Source of the DNA: Sympetrum striolatum
Lineage: Eukaryota; Arthropoda; Insecta; Odonata; Libellulidae
Reading direction: 5' to 3'
Length of the DNA: 64,000 nt
Assembly: GCA_947579665.1 (NCBI GenBank)
Contig: OX388345.1
Span: 63,479,454 to 63,543,453 of the forward strand
Position 1 is the first letter of the stretch, and every line of letters begins with the position of its first letter. The notes under the pieces are model-generated. The model was not told the DNA's origin, did not search any database, and worked only from the letters and a program-made list of their open reading frames with translations. This document shows positions 1 to 10,815 of the stretch, piece by piece. Made by a program: the position numbers and the translations under genes.

Positions 1-1377
1 AATATTTCGGAATGTTTTTAAGATGGTATTTTCTCTTCCTACCTGCGAGAAGTTTTCGAGACATTTCCCTCCCATCTTAGGGCGAATGCCGGAGTGTTGT
101 TTAATGTTAAGCCCCCTATATAACAAAATCAATGTGTTTCGACGTTTCTTCGTGGGAGGCCATCACAGAAGAGAATAAGAAAACTTTGCAGAAATATATA
201 GGAACCGGTCGCAATAAATTATCATGTGGAAATATACAATTTTTTTATTCTCTTCTGTCCTCCTATATGTTATAGCATGATTGTATTAAAGTATCTTACG
301 GATTTGTATTTTAGTAAATATTTACATACTCGTAACCAGTAAATAATAATGATTTTTGGTGTGGAGGTTTAGTATTTAGTAAGTTAACTTTATTGTACAG
401 TATGGAAGTCACGGATATCTATTGGTATCGACTGAATATGTGCAAATGTTATTTTTATGTATTTTATACACACTACCTTGCCACCGGACAGTAGTCCACT
501 TGTGACTTGATTATTTTATATACTAATATTATCTGTAATTTTGTGTAAATTCATTGTTAGCTGAAAAAAATGCTAAAATAGTACATGAATTACATAAGGA
601 AGGTGATCTAAGAAACATAGGATATAGGAACCGTAGCAAGATCGAAATATTAGAATCAATGATATATTTATTTTGTAGAATTATTATCTAAGTTTTATTT
701 TATTGTTTCTTAGAATAAACCTAACGCATATTTTAAGCTTCAATAAATGTGTATCTCTTGGTTACCTATAGCTCCAACCGTCTTGTAAATATTAATTTTA
801 TGCTCGAATTCAACCATTGTTTATATATAAATTGTTATACCCGATTTATATCCATCGCTCTTGCTAACTTTCCTACCCGTAAATTGTTCCATTTCACTAA
901 TGAAAACTGCAGCCAATGGCTTTTTTCAAGGTAGAAATATTTCAATCATGTTTTGATAAAAATTCGTTTAATATTTTTACATTTAAATAAGTGTGATAAC
1001 TACAAAGGTATATTTTCATTAGCTACGAGAGGGTAAACGGTCATTTTATCCTATGCAACACCTTGAAAATGTGTATCAATTACTCGTATTAATTAAATTC
1101 TTTGATTACTGTCGTATATTCTTCTAATTCCATTATTTTTAGGTTTGACGTTTAGATTTTTATTCGTTATGAAATAAACTTTTATACATGTAGTATTCTA
1201 TTAATACATTTATGTTTATATCCATAAAGCGAAAACAATTCAGCAGTTAAAAATCTCCAATTGCCGTTCTTATTTTGGAGTTCATACATTTGATGTAAAA
1301 ATTACAGGATAGAAGTTTTGAACTATTAGGCGTAATTTTTTTGCGCCTGGATATTTCTGTGAATGTAAATGGAAATG
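1..1377. other. A+T-rich non-coding flank, nothing recognised
   Basis: I see no coding exon, RNA gene or clear repeat in this stretch. The open frames are short, A+T-rich in codon use and lack splice or homology support. It lies downstream of the minus-strand tRNA gene and its terminator. Confidence 0.5.
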
Positions 1378-1383
1378 AAAAAA
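1378..1383 (-). terminator. Pol III terminator of tRNA-Tyr
   Basis: On the minus strand a run of six T follows two bases after the last base of the tRNA. Runs of four or more T are the standard RNA polymerase III stop signal, so the tRNA gene has both its internal promoter and an exit signal. Confidence 0.75.
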
Positions 1384-1385
1384 TT

Positions 1386-1477
1386 TCCTTCGGGCCGGAT
1401 TTGAACCAGCGACCTATGGATATCTGCGTACTCTTTCCCTCTACAGTCCACCGCTCTACCAACTGAGCTACCGAAGG
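1386..1477 (-). tRNA. tRNA-Tyr (anticodon GTA) with 19-nt intron
   Basis: Read on the minus strand, this is a full cloverleaf. The acceptor arm CCTTCGG pairs perfectly with CCGAAGG and the discriminator base is A. The A box is TAGCTCAGTTGG and the B box is GGTTCAAATCC. The anticodon stem GTGGA/TCCAT closes the loop CTGTAGA, with anticodon GTA, once an intron is removed. The intron is 19 nt (plus-strand 1422-1440) and sits directly after G37, the usual place for eukaryotic nuclear tRNA introns; tRNA-Tyr(GTA) genes in animals typically carry one. The mature length without intron is 73 nt and no CCA is encoded, as expected for a eukaryotic nuclear gene. All stems pair, so it is probably functional. 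Confidence 0.95.
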
Positions 1478-1844
1478 AGATAATGAGTAAGGCTCCCCGT
1501 TAAGATTCAATTATAATTGTAATTAGTAATTCAAAACTTGTATTATAATAATAAAGCTTATGGAGGTTTTGTCCAAAATTCATAATTACTGGAATATCAT
1601 ACGTTACTACGTATCGAATAACTGTTCTTTGTATTTTCTCATTCGGTTTTTAATGAAAAGGAGATTGTTTTATAAATTAAACAAATGTTTTTTATTTATA
1701 AAAATGAGTAGTATAAGATAATTAAATAGAACAAAATATATTAAGAAAATTAATGATCGATATGCTAAATATTAAAAGATGAGAATAAACAGGATTAATT
1801 AATCAATTATGTATATAAATATAAACAAATTTCCTTAAGGCAAG
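1478..1844. other. A+T-rich spacer between tRNA and MITE
   Basis: This is the upstream flank of the tRNA gene. I see no TATA-like element that clearly belongs to it and no other feature. Confidence 0.4.
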
Positions 1845-1846
1845 TA

Positions 1847-1923
1847 CACTCCTGGCCAAAATTAACGCAGCACCTCCCTAGCGATCCCTACGGCCGGTGC
1901 TGCGTTAATTTTGCCCAGGACTG
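1847..1923. mobile_element. 77-bp Tc1/mariner-type MITE, copy 1
   Basis: A 77-bp near-palindrome flanked by TA on both sides (1845-1846 and 1924-1925), the target duplication of Tc1/mariner transposons. The termini begin CACTCCTGGCCAAAATTAAC and CAGTCCTGGGCAAAATTAAC, inverted repeats of 28 bp with two mismatches, leaving a 21-bp centre. There is no room for a transposase, so it must be moved in trans. A second copy of exactly the same length lies at 26518-26594 and differs at five positions. The terminal motif resembles Tc1-like ends, but the family assignment is inference. Confidence 0.9.
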
Positions 1924-1925
1924 TA

Positions 1926-4296
1926 CAAGATGCAAAATTCCTTGGCTCAAGCTCGGTGCTATTATTTAGTTTTTCATAGTTATATTGAGCCTAAACCAAA
2001 CCTTTTTTTTACCAAAGCTGTTATTAATTCACATCGGCTGCTGGACGTTATAACAACTTTTCCAAAAGATTTTTTTAATTTTAGGATTCTTGGTTGTATG
2101 TCTCTATAATTTTTAGTTGTTGCACATTAATATTGTCTCATCGATCGAATATGATAATTAGGTCTGCGTTTCGTTGTAATGCAAAATTTGATTGCTGCGT
2201 TGGTGTATAAGATTTGTCCTATCCTGCGCTCTGTTTTAGTCGACTGCCATGTTGCTCTCTTATTCTGTATTAAGTTGGTTATTTCATGTTTCCTTCTTTT
2301 AAGGTTCCATTGCCTCGTTTCGTTTGAGCTGATTACTCTTGAAATTGCTGGCGTAATTCCAGAAATACATCCGAACAACCACAAACTGAATATATCCATG
2401 TAACCACTAACTATATGCGGAAGCGGAAATCAAATAATCAGCTTAATTTCTCTGATTTCCTTTGTGACGTGGCTTACTTCAAGTCTGGACTCACGTAGGA
2501 CAGATTGTTTAAAATGGCTAATTCAAATCTTATTAAAAATTGCTTTTTCTGCGTTTAAAAGACAATTATACTCGTTTTGTTCATATTTGCAATGCTTCGA
2601 TTAGGAATTGTGTCCGAAGTTCCAATGTATGGAGATAGATTTATCGTGAGTTTTTAAAGTTTCGTTTGAAATATAAATGTGAGTCGGATTTGACAGTGTA
2701 TTAGCAAAACTTGAGTTATTTACATAAACAGTCCGATATTTCGCCGCACCACCGTATCTTTCTGAAATTATCAGGAAAATGTCTATCAATGAGACTAATT
2801 AAAGGGGAATAATATTGTTCAAGGTGTTCAATTAATCTTTACTTCTATAGTATCTCAGGCATGCGTTCCTGAGAGCTCATTGTCGATAGCTCACGCAAGT
2901 TAGAAATCTAGTCGTGACTGTGTATACGAAGCGATTGACTGGCTGCAAGAACAATAATGCGGAACTTCATCTTTAACGAGGGAAAAAAAACATAGCTGCT
3001 TACAACGTCACGCACAGACACTTTTTTTTACATACTATCCTCTATGTATGTGAAAATCTAAATCATACGCATTCTTGTAATTCATGTATGCGTTTAGTAG
3101 AAAAGCACTTTTCTTCTAGGATAAAAATTGTTAACAAATATGAATGCACGCGGAAGTCTGTGTACTGTACGATACAGAGGGACAGGCTAGGTTTAACCGA
3201 TGAAATTGAGAATTTGAAAAATCTTCTTCCTTTTAACTCATAAGGATGGATTACAATAAAAGGAGAATTAAATAAATAAGTAATTACAAAGCTTATTTGT
3301 GTATAAAAATCAGAGATAAGATAATTTAAATAAAATGAAATCGTAAAATATCGGAAAATGCTTCATGCTCATGAACGTTGGAAAATTAAAAAAAAATGAT
3401 GCGGTTGGAGACTCAAAACTTTATACTTACACAATATTAATAGAAATGCAATTCTTTGTCAATTTTGATCAATTGAACTTAATTACTGAGATGGAGGATT
3501 AACTATGGAGACGATATAATACCCTAGAGATGTTAAAAATGAATTAACATTAACATTTCAACAACGAATATATAGATGATCAGAAAGTGACTTCTCGTCT
3601 GAGCAAGTTAATATCTAAGGTTTGCATTCATGAAAGTTATAACCTTTTCCTCGTAAAAGAGAGGAAGGAAACCGTGAGCTAACTGTGTAGGTTTCTACAA
3701 TATTGTAAAACCAAATTGTCGTATTGTATGATAGCTAGAATCAGAACTGGTATAAAGTCTAATTTATTGAATTTGGTTCCATCATTTTCTTCGCTTGTAA
3801 CTTTCTCCTTGTTTATCCATGCGTATTACTCGTTCATTGTTCAGTGAGGACTGACGACGTTCTTTGTTCTTCAGAGTTTCACCACCGCTTCCAAACGTTT
3901 TTCTGGTCTTATATTTTACTTTTCACGCTTTCGAGTTGTTTACAGTTTCATCTGATGATAGAGTAGTTCGCATTTTCCGCCTCACCAATCACATTGCTCC
4001 TTCTTGAATCTCTTCCATGGAGAAACCTGTGACTGGTTCACTAATATTCGTTCGGATCACGAAATCTATTTTGATTTTTTGAGAACATAATTTCATATCT
4101 TGATGCATGATTCTTAAATCAGGTAAAAGCGACCGAATGACAAAATACTATGACAGGTTTTTACGAAAAAGTACAGAAGATGTCCCTTAAAAACTGGAAA
4201 TAAATTTGGCAAGAACTTGTTTCGCGTTGAAGAAACAAGTTATGAGTTTGGACGTATTGTTGTTTCGTTCTCCCATACTTAGGTGAAGTTTACCAT
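1926..4296. other. Long A+T-rich stretch without recognised gene
   Basis: I see nothing that I can name. Facing open frames around 2.13-2.40 kb overlap on opposite strands and show no family motif. The segment carries ordinary A+T-rich sequence with short homopolymer runs. Confidence 0.4.
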
Positions 4297-4937
4297 GATA
4301 AGTGGGTGCGCGGTAAAAAGGTCACAGGCAAAGATGCCACGGTAAAAATGTCACACTTTTTGATAGGTAAAAATGCCACAGTAAATATGCCACACTGGAA
4401 TTCTGTGAGTGGTAAAAATGTCACAGCAGAACTTTCATGGGGGGACAACCATTTTGACAATGGCTCATATTGTTGTAGTTACTCCTGTATAGAATGCAAT
4501 AATTTTGTTAAATGTCAATTATCTTTACGCTTTAATACACCATTTGACAACGTTTAAGGCCGTATTGACAATGGAACATGCCATAATTATTAGATCGTAT
4601 AGCGGCATTGTTTTCCAATTGGCACTTAAAGATAACTTTGGCTAAAAGCGGATGTGTTGTTTGGGGTTTGCGGAATTCCTTTAATTAATTCGTATATAAT
4701 TGTTGTCACAATCTCTAAAAGATAACTTTGGCTAAAATCCGATGGGTTGAGTTAGGTGGGCGGGATTCCTTTAATTAAATCGTATATAATTGTTGTCACA
4801 GTCTCTGCACTTAAAGATAACTTTGGCTAAAAGCCGATGGGTTGAGTTGGGTGGCATTTTTACCAGTGGCATTTTACCCGTGATATTTTTACCAGTCGCA
4901 TTTTTACCGTAGCATTTTTACTTGGATTCGATAAGTG
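4297..4937. mobile_element. Fold-back element with iterated subterminal motifs
   Basis: Both ends are built from a 14-bp motif close to GGTAAAAATGCCAC. The left end has six direct copies (starting near 4312, 4328, 4341, 4366, 4380 and 4411) and the right end five inverted copies (near 4851, 4866, 4880, 4895 and 4909). An 8-bp direct repeat GATAAGTG flanks the block at 4297-4304 and 4930-4937, and the first motif at each end lies seven bases inside it, which suggests a target duplication. Iterated subterminal motifs are typical transposase-binding arrangements in DNA transposons. The interior holds a tandem array (separate entry) and no transposase. An open frame at 4306-4557 is simply a reading of the left arm. 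The superfamily is uncertain; an 8-bp duplication would suit hAT-like elements. Confidence 0.7.
4622..4853 (+). repeat. Tandem repeat, about 2.5 units of 90-95 bp
   Basis: The phrase AAGATAACTTTGGCTAAAA recurs with period 90 and then 95 (the GATAAC core starts at 4631, 4721 and 4816). Each unit continues into a CCGATGGGTTGAG-like block, then CCTTTAATTAA and TTGTTGTCACA; the third unit stops where the right-hand motif array begins. The CCGATGGGTTGAGT block also occurs in the terminal repeat of the palindromic element at 5626-5764, which links the two elements. Confidence 0.85.
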
Positions 4938-5570
4938 TCCACTCGGACAGAAACGATCGAAGACGAGCCCTTTATCGTTATGCTAGATTGTAGCTATAAT
5001 CTCTAACCAGGAAAGCTTTTTTAAAATTTCAGCAACAACTCAATGCATTCTTTACGGAAGGATTTCGATCAATCCCAAGGCCACTATGGTATATATCTTT
5101 TCTTGTTACGTAAGTGTAGTATCAAGTATAGAAGAACTCTAATTCACAAGTCGATATAAATTTTCGGGAAGCATCTTAAAATCGTTCCCTACGTCCTACA
5201 TATTCAAGCCACCCTGGTGTGGAACCCAGGATCCTAAATTATTTAAAACATTAGTGCATTTCGTCGTCAGAAATTACATAACTTAAATTAAATTTAGTTA
5301 TCAAAAATATGAATAAGTTATATATTAGTTTTCAGTTCTTCAAAACTACGCGCTACCTTCAAATACAAAAGTAGTAACCGCAAATAAAATTCTCTTGAAT
5401 ATTTGGGTTTACCGAATATAACCTGAATATAACTTTATCTGTTCTTCTCTGGCGATGTTTTTAAACGGTTCTCTCTTGTTAAAAAACATAATCTGTTGAA
5501 AGTAATTCTCTTACTTTCTCGTCGCATTTGTTCAGAGGAAACCAAGCCGTCAACATAATATTGCGTTGCT

Positions 5571-5827
5571 TATATATGTTACAAATCAAACGTGTAAATG
5601 ACTATTTCATGAAATGGGCAATTACGGGTGAAAGAAACCCCTACCTACCCTACTCAACCCATCGGCGCCGCGCATATTTAATTAATTAATTAATCTCCGC
5701 TACAAATCGTGAAATATGCGCGGCGCCGATGGGTTGAGTAGGGTAGGTAGGGTTCCTTTCACCCCAAACGTGTAAACGTGTATTTCATGAAATGGGCAAT
5801 TACACGTTTGGGGTGTAACATATATAT
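5571..5827. mobile_element. Nested palindromic element (outer hairpin)
   Basis: The outer arms are TATATATGTTAC...CAAACGTGTAA on the left and its near-complement TTACACGTTTGGGGTGTAACA on the right. A 39-bp block ending TTTCATGAAATGGGCAATTAC occurs twice as a direct repeat (5587-5625 and 5765-5803) on either side of the inner palindrome at 5626-5764. A second hairpin is formed by CACCCCAAACGTGTAA (5760-5775) and its complement (5800-5815). The simplest reading is a small palindromic MITE that was partly duplicated around, or invaded by, the inner element. The order of events is inference. Confidence 0.65.
5626..5764. mobile_element. 139-bp palindromic MITE with ~53-bp arms
   Basis: The left arm starts GGGTGAAAGAAACCCCTACC and the right arm is its near-perfect reverse complement, ending in GGGTTCCTTTCACCC. 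Each arm runs about 53 bp into GGCGCCGCGCATATTT, and the loop is A+T-rich with TTAATTAATTAATTAA. It has no coding capacity. The arms carry several CpGs and differ by only a few changes, so it may be a fairly young insertion. It shares CCGATGGGTTGAGT with the tandem units at 4.6-4.85 kb. No TA or other short target duplication is obvious. Confidence 0.85.
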
Positions 5828-7395
5828 AATAATACATAGTTGCGTATTTTAGCAAAAATAGTAATAAAACTAATTATCAAGCAAGTTTCAAGGATCAGCC
5901 GCTTCTTTATAACTCTTGTATGCTATCCTTTTAACAGTTTTCACATCTTCAAAACTACTCGCTCCCTTCACATACAAAAGTGGTAATCACAAATAGAACT
6001 AAATTTAACTTTGAAACATGAATTAATATTTTTTATTTACAATGCATACCAAATTTATCGCTCAAACTATTAAATATTATCAAACCAAGAATTGATAGCG
6101 CTGTTTAACATAATTGAAATTAAATAAGAGCAGAATTTATTCTAAAAATGTCGGTTCTTTTTTGACTTTGAAGCACTAATTTCCATATACTGTGATAATT
6201 AAACGTTACCTACCTTTTCAATATCTATATGCTTTCTTTAAAAACGTTGTAGCTATCAGTTTATTGTAACCTAGTAAGCTCATAGTACATATCTTTCCAG
6301 TTTACTTTAGAAAAGCACTTCGGTTCCAGTGTTCTTGGCTCGAGTATGCTTTTGCCGGCGTACACTTTAGGGTTGCCCGCCTTTATTCCTAAGCGTTGAA
6401 GTTGAATGATAATTCTATCTACTCATCATCAGTTAAAGACAACGACCCCGAAGGTGTCACCGACTCCGGAAGTTCTTCCTGATTTCCGGATGGGATGTTA
6501 GGGTGTATCGGATTCTTGAACAGTTCCAAAGAGTGATTTACAGATTATTGCGCGATGAAGCGTTAGCGTGAGCCATGAGCATTCAAGTGAACGTCAGTCA
6601 TGTTTCACCAAGCCTCCAAGCTGTCAGCACTCCCTTTCCCGGATGAGTACGTACGTTCCCCCCTGACTTTCCCATACGTGTGAGATTGGAAAATGATCCA
6701 TATAGACAGCTCCTCCCAAAAATCACTCATTCGTTATATCCTGTATTTTACATGTTTTCGAATGAAAGATATCGAATTGAATGCACAAAGACCAGCAGAA
6801 GACTTGCACATTCAAGCAATGAAAACTTGATTAAATTAGAAAATGAGATTTTGTGATGTATTTAAGGTCAACTTTTCGCTGAAGGTTACTCATCAGCTTA
6901 TGCATAGAGTTTCTGCGAATTAAAATCGTAAATGAATTCTACTTTAAATGCTCTCCTTATTTACCCTGGCAGGTCTCTCTTTCGTTTCTTTCTTTAACCC
7001 TAAATAGTTTTGTTAGTGCCACTTAGGTATCAGTTGCAAGACAAAATTATTGATTCATTTATTTCACAAAATATGAGTTGGATAGTAAAAAATATTTTAA
7101 TCAGTTCTTCTAAATACTTATATAACTCAAATATTAGCCTTCATTTTTAAATTCGAATTTAGTGTTTTTATAATCAGTGTCATCCTAAAAGCATTTACTC
7201 GGATTTAAAAAGTATAAAACAGGTATCTTTATTGTTAAGTAAGGAAAGTTTTTAATATAAATTATAAAGTTTATTTTTCATAGTTTTTCATAGGAGTGAA
7301 AGGATCAGAAATGGGAGTAGCGGGAACTAAATTCTTATATTCGACCAAGTCTGCAATCTACCAGCATTATCTAGTGATTATACGAAATAGTAGTA
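5828..7395. other. Non-coding stretch with GC-richer patch at 6.3-6.7 kb
   Basis: Mostly A+T-rich. The patch 6340-6680 is more complex and CpG-bearing. On the minus strand, 6419-6544 reads as a 41-residue open frame ending SGSLSLTDDE, but no acceptor precedes it and I recognise no family, so it is not called as a gene. Confidence 0.3.
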
Positions 7396-7882
7396 GTTTT
7401 AAGAATTGTACTCGACGGTAATTACCTTACTTCAACATATCTTTAACTTCGGTCGAAATTCTTAAAGAAAATTAAAACATATTTCTCCATTTATCCCTAT
7501 GTATCAACATCGAACGAAGGGTAGACATTGGTAATTTCGTTACGTTGCAAGTTCGTGACATTGGTAAGTTCGTGATTAATTTTCAAACATTTACATTGAA
7601 ACATAATTAATGGCGTAATTTACATTGAGAAGTGAATGCCAGAGCTTTCTCAATGCCAGAGTTTGAGCCAATCAAACCACTGTAAATTGCATAACGGTTA
7701 TTTGAAAATGTATCACGAACTCACCATTGTAACGAAACGAATGTATATTCTACGCTCGATGTTGTTAAATAGGTATAAATGGAGAAATATGTTCTTAGTA
7801 TCCTAAACTGTTTCGACCGAAGTTAAAGATTAGTTACAGTAAGGGAATTACTTGTTGAATCGTGTGGATTTCTTAAAGAGTT
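7396..7882. mobile_element. Fold-back element, ~0.49 kb, no ORF
   Basis: A long imperfect inverted repeat centred near 7640. Matching blocks pair in order: ATCTTTAACTTCGGTCGAAA (7439 on) with its complement before 7830; CATATTTCTCCATTTAT with ATAAATGGAGAAATATG; CAACATCGA with TCGATGTTG; AGTTCGTGA with TCACGAACT; and an inner CATTGAGAA/TTCTCAATG hairpin. The arms have diverged, so it is an old insertion. The outer limits are estimates, as pairing weakens beyond about 7417 and 7851, and I found no target duplication. It could be a fold-back transposon or a decayed MITE. Confidence 0.75.
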
Positions 7883-10091
7883 TTGAGTGTTATCTGAGTA
7901 CTATTTTCGCAGATCCGATTTAACCAAAGTTACTCATCTTTGATGACTTAGCTGTTTTGGGGGACGTACAGAGCGGCCTTCGAAGACCATTACATCCGCA
8001 TCTTTCCCCATCTTTGACGCAATTCCTCTCTCATCTTTCAGAATTGCTTTCATCTACATCGATGGATAAAAGATGTTCGTGGAGCGTTGCCGACGTTCGC
8101 TTCTTAGGGAGATTCAATCTATTTTTCGCCAAATAATAATTCATTGGGAGAACTAGGGCATCATCCCAGGGTTATTTCGGAGCACTGGGGAAACCTCATG
8201 CATGCATTTACATACGTATTTTGGAAAATTTATTCTGTATAAATCGGTTTCAATCTCAATCACATTTCTGGGTAGTAGGCTAATGACTTGAAGATGGTGG
8301 AAAGTGCGACATAATTCAGTCTTCAAATAAAAGTATTGAATTTGATATTTGAGGATTTTCTTACGTCACAAAATTCATAAATATGTTTTCTCAAGAAACT
8401 AGCTACAACTTGTATTCTAGCGGTAATTATATAACGATTATTAGCGTAAACTCAACTTTAATACGTTGAGAAGGGATTATAATAATGTAAAGCCTCATTT
8501 CTCTGTAAATTAGTTCCTTAGTACTTCTTGTATATGGAATGACAACTCTTGAAACACTCTTTGACAACTCGTGAACCATTACGTTTTACTGGCATATATA
8601 TCGTTTATCCACCAACTGTACTTAATTTATACTCATTTGATATATGGAATGGTTAAATGTACTTATGAACTACTAAGGATCTGCTACTGGTGAATCGTAA
8701 CAACTTTAAGAAACCTCAAAAAGATCAAGTAACACAAACTTAAAGTAGACTAAATACCATACAGAATTAAAAGATAATAGGCGAAGGACAAAGTGCAACG
8801 AAACATTTTAATCATTAAACAGGGAGGCGTGATTAAATAACAAAGAGTTAGTAACACGTGAAGAAATATATTATTCTTGAAAGCAGTTTAAAATATCTAT
8901 AGTTCATCATCACGATAGTAATAGATTGAATCCGGTCGCAGCAATTAATCTTTTTTTTTCTGTAGAAGTTTTGCTTTGTGAATTCATTATGCTCTGTAAT
9001 ATAAAGTTCCACAAAGTCAAGGCTTCGTCAATGACTTCTAAATAATAAAGCTCATTTATTAAGCCCTTATATTAAAAAAGTAAACAACATATGCTTTTTG
9101 ACGTAAGCATGTTTGACATAGCGTAATTAAAAACACTCAATAATCGTAAGAGCGCGTGAGAAAAAATTTTGATAGCTTCGGTAGCATTGAAGGGCTAATT
9201 ACTATGTCCTACTCGAAGGACGACCGCCGAATCCGCACATTATAAAAAGTGATTTGGAGCACCTTAGGTGTTACTTTTCTCAAACCAATGTGTTATGCAA
9301 ATGAGCCCTTGGGATTCGTATCAGACACTTGTTCGCTGGCTGTTTAATTACGGGCATGATCGAGATCTTGATCGTCGGCGCTCTCGCGTGGATTTTCGGG
9401 ATGTGCTCGAAGTGTGCTGGACCCGTTGAGGGGCTGCGGAGGAAAAAAACGTCATTAGTGTGACGTAGATCGTTTGGCAGAGGGCGCAAAAAATTGAGGT
9501 CAGCTGTTTTCGTGCAATTGCGAGCGGCGAACGAAAAGGGATTTCGCTTCTGGAAATAGAGGCGCATCTTTCCAGAGGAGAAAAACGTTGCTTGTTGCTT
9601 TCGTCCGAAATGAAGTTACTTTCTGTTGCCCCCGATTTTCAGGAGTAAAGGGGGTGATAATTATGTTTCGCATCGAATTAATGTTTTTTTCTTAATATCC
9701 ACGAGGTGAATGATTTACATGGAAGATAGCTACTACGAAAGTTTCTTCCAAATAAGGTGGTAATTATGAGTCTTCGCTCGCGAATTTAAAATTATTTTGG
9801 GGGAGGATGTGCCGTGCAGAATAGAAATCCTCGCCCTGGAATCTGTTAATTTAGAGGTATGCAATGATAACGCTCAAATCGGAACCATAAATACGAGTAG
9901 ATATGTTTGCGATGTTAAGAGGTATGAACATGTTAGCCCTATCTACAAACTTTATGCTGGCTGACAGCATCGAAAAGAATAAAATACTTTATTGGACTCC
10001 TCTTGTTTACTATTATGAATAACAAAAAGCCGTTTTTATTTGCTTCATGATTTCACTTTACCTCCTTCTCACCTCTCCCATCCTGATCTAA
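7883..10091. other. Non-coding stretch, nothing named
   Basis: A+T-rich, with a modestly GC-richer block at about 9.28-9.66 kb that contains open frames on the minus strand without recognisable domains. I can name no exon, RNA gene or repeat here. Confidence 0.35.
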
Positions 10092-10376
10092 AAAATTCCC
10101 GTACCTTTTACATTCCGTCCACACAGATCCACTACCTTTCACAAATCATTTACAGTATCTGCAATCAATTTCTGGAATTCCCTGCCAACCATAATCGGAG
10201 ACGCAAGAACCATAAATAGATGTAAAATTTTATTTTTTGATTATTTTTTAAATCTAGAGTGTTTAATATTGTAGTATTTCTTTGTTTCAACTGCTATGAT
10301 TTCTGTACTGTAATTTACTTTTGTCCTTGGGTGGCTTGCCACAGGACGTAATAAAAATATATTTAATTTAATTTAA
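10092..10376 (+). pseudogene. Non-LTR retrotransposon 3' stub (ORF2 C-terminus and tail)
   Basis: After an in-frame stop the plus strand reads 60 codons to a TAG at 10272-10274. It contains HKSFTVSAINFWNSLPTII followed by RTINRCK, matching the common C-terminal pattern of LINE ORF2 proteins (SF.VSA..LWNSLP..IR....IN.FK). It is followed by a short untranslated part and a tail ending in repeated ATTTA-like units (TATTTAATTTAATTTAAA), as LINE 3' ends often do. Endonuclease and reverse transcriptase domains are absent, so this is a 5'-truncated dead copy. The LINE clade cannot be told from this fragment. Confidence 0.65.
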
Positions 10377-10715
10377 ATCGCTATTTCAAGGTATCTTGCC
10401 TGACTCCTTAAATAGCCATTTTATGGCGTGCTTGCTTTCGGTCGCTTAGGACAAAGGAAATTACAGATCAATTGATTATCTTTGGATTAGAGAGATTTCA
10501 CACCTGTAAACGCTAAATGGCTGTTAATAGCAGACAAAACCGAATGCCGAATATAGTTCGGTTCATTGCAGTTTCCATTGCGTCTCAAGATGGCTCAAAT
10601 GTGGGTGTTAAACTCATTATTATTAATTCTCTAATTGAAATGGGTAAGCCCAAGATTCTTTCTTTTTGAAATTATTGACGAACGCAATCATTCCCTAAGA
10701 GGAAAAATCTCATTA
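10377..10715. other. Non-coding spacer
   Basis: A+T-rich sequence between the LINE stub and a tRNA-derived relic. Nothing further recognised. Confidence 0.3.
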
Positions 10716-10815
10716 GCCAAGACTTGAACCTGGGACTTCACGTTTGCTGTATATAATTATACAGAAATTAATATCGAGTATGAACAACTGTTTTCATTTA
10801 CCAATGAGCTACAAC
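10716..10815 (-). repeat. tRNA-derived relic (SINE head or tRNA pseudogene)
   Basis: On the minus strand, TAGCTCATTGG (complement of 10801-10811) matches a Pol III A box and GGTTCAAGTCT (complement of 10720-10730) matches a B box inside a fully paired T arm CCAGG/CTTGG. The boxes are about 40 nt further apart than in a tRNA, and the acceptor arms do not pair, so it is not a functional tRNA. Confidence 0.55.

Noticed and set aside
4306..4557. 83-codon frame with repeated GKNAT-like residues
   Set aside because: It is the translation of the repeated GGTAAAAATGCCAC motif array in the left arm of a fold-back element.
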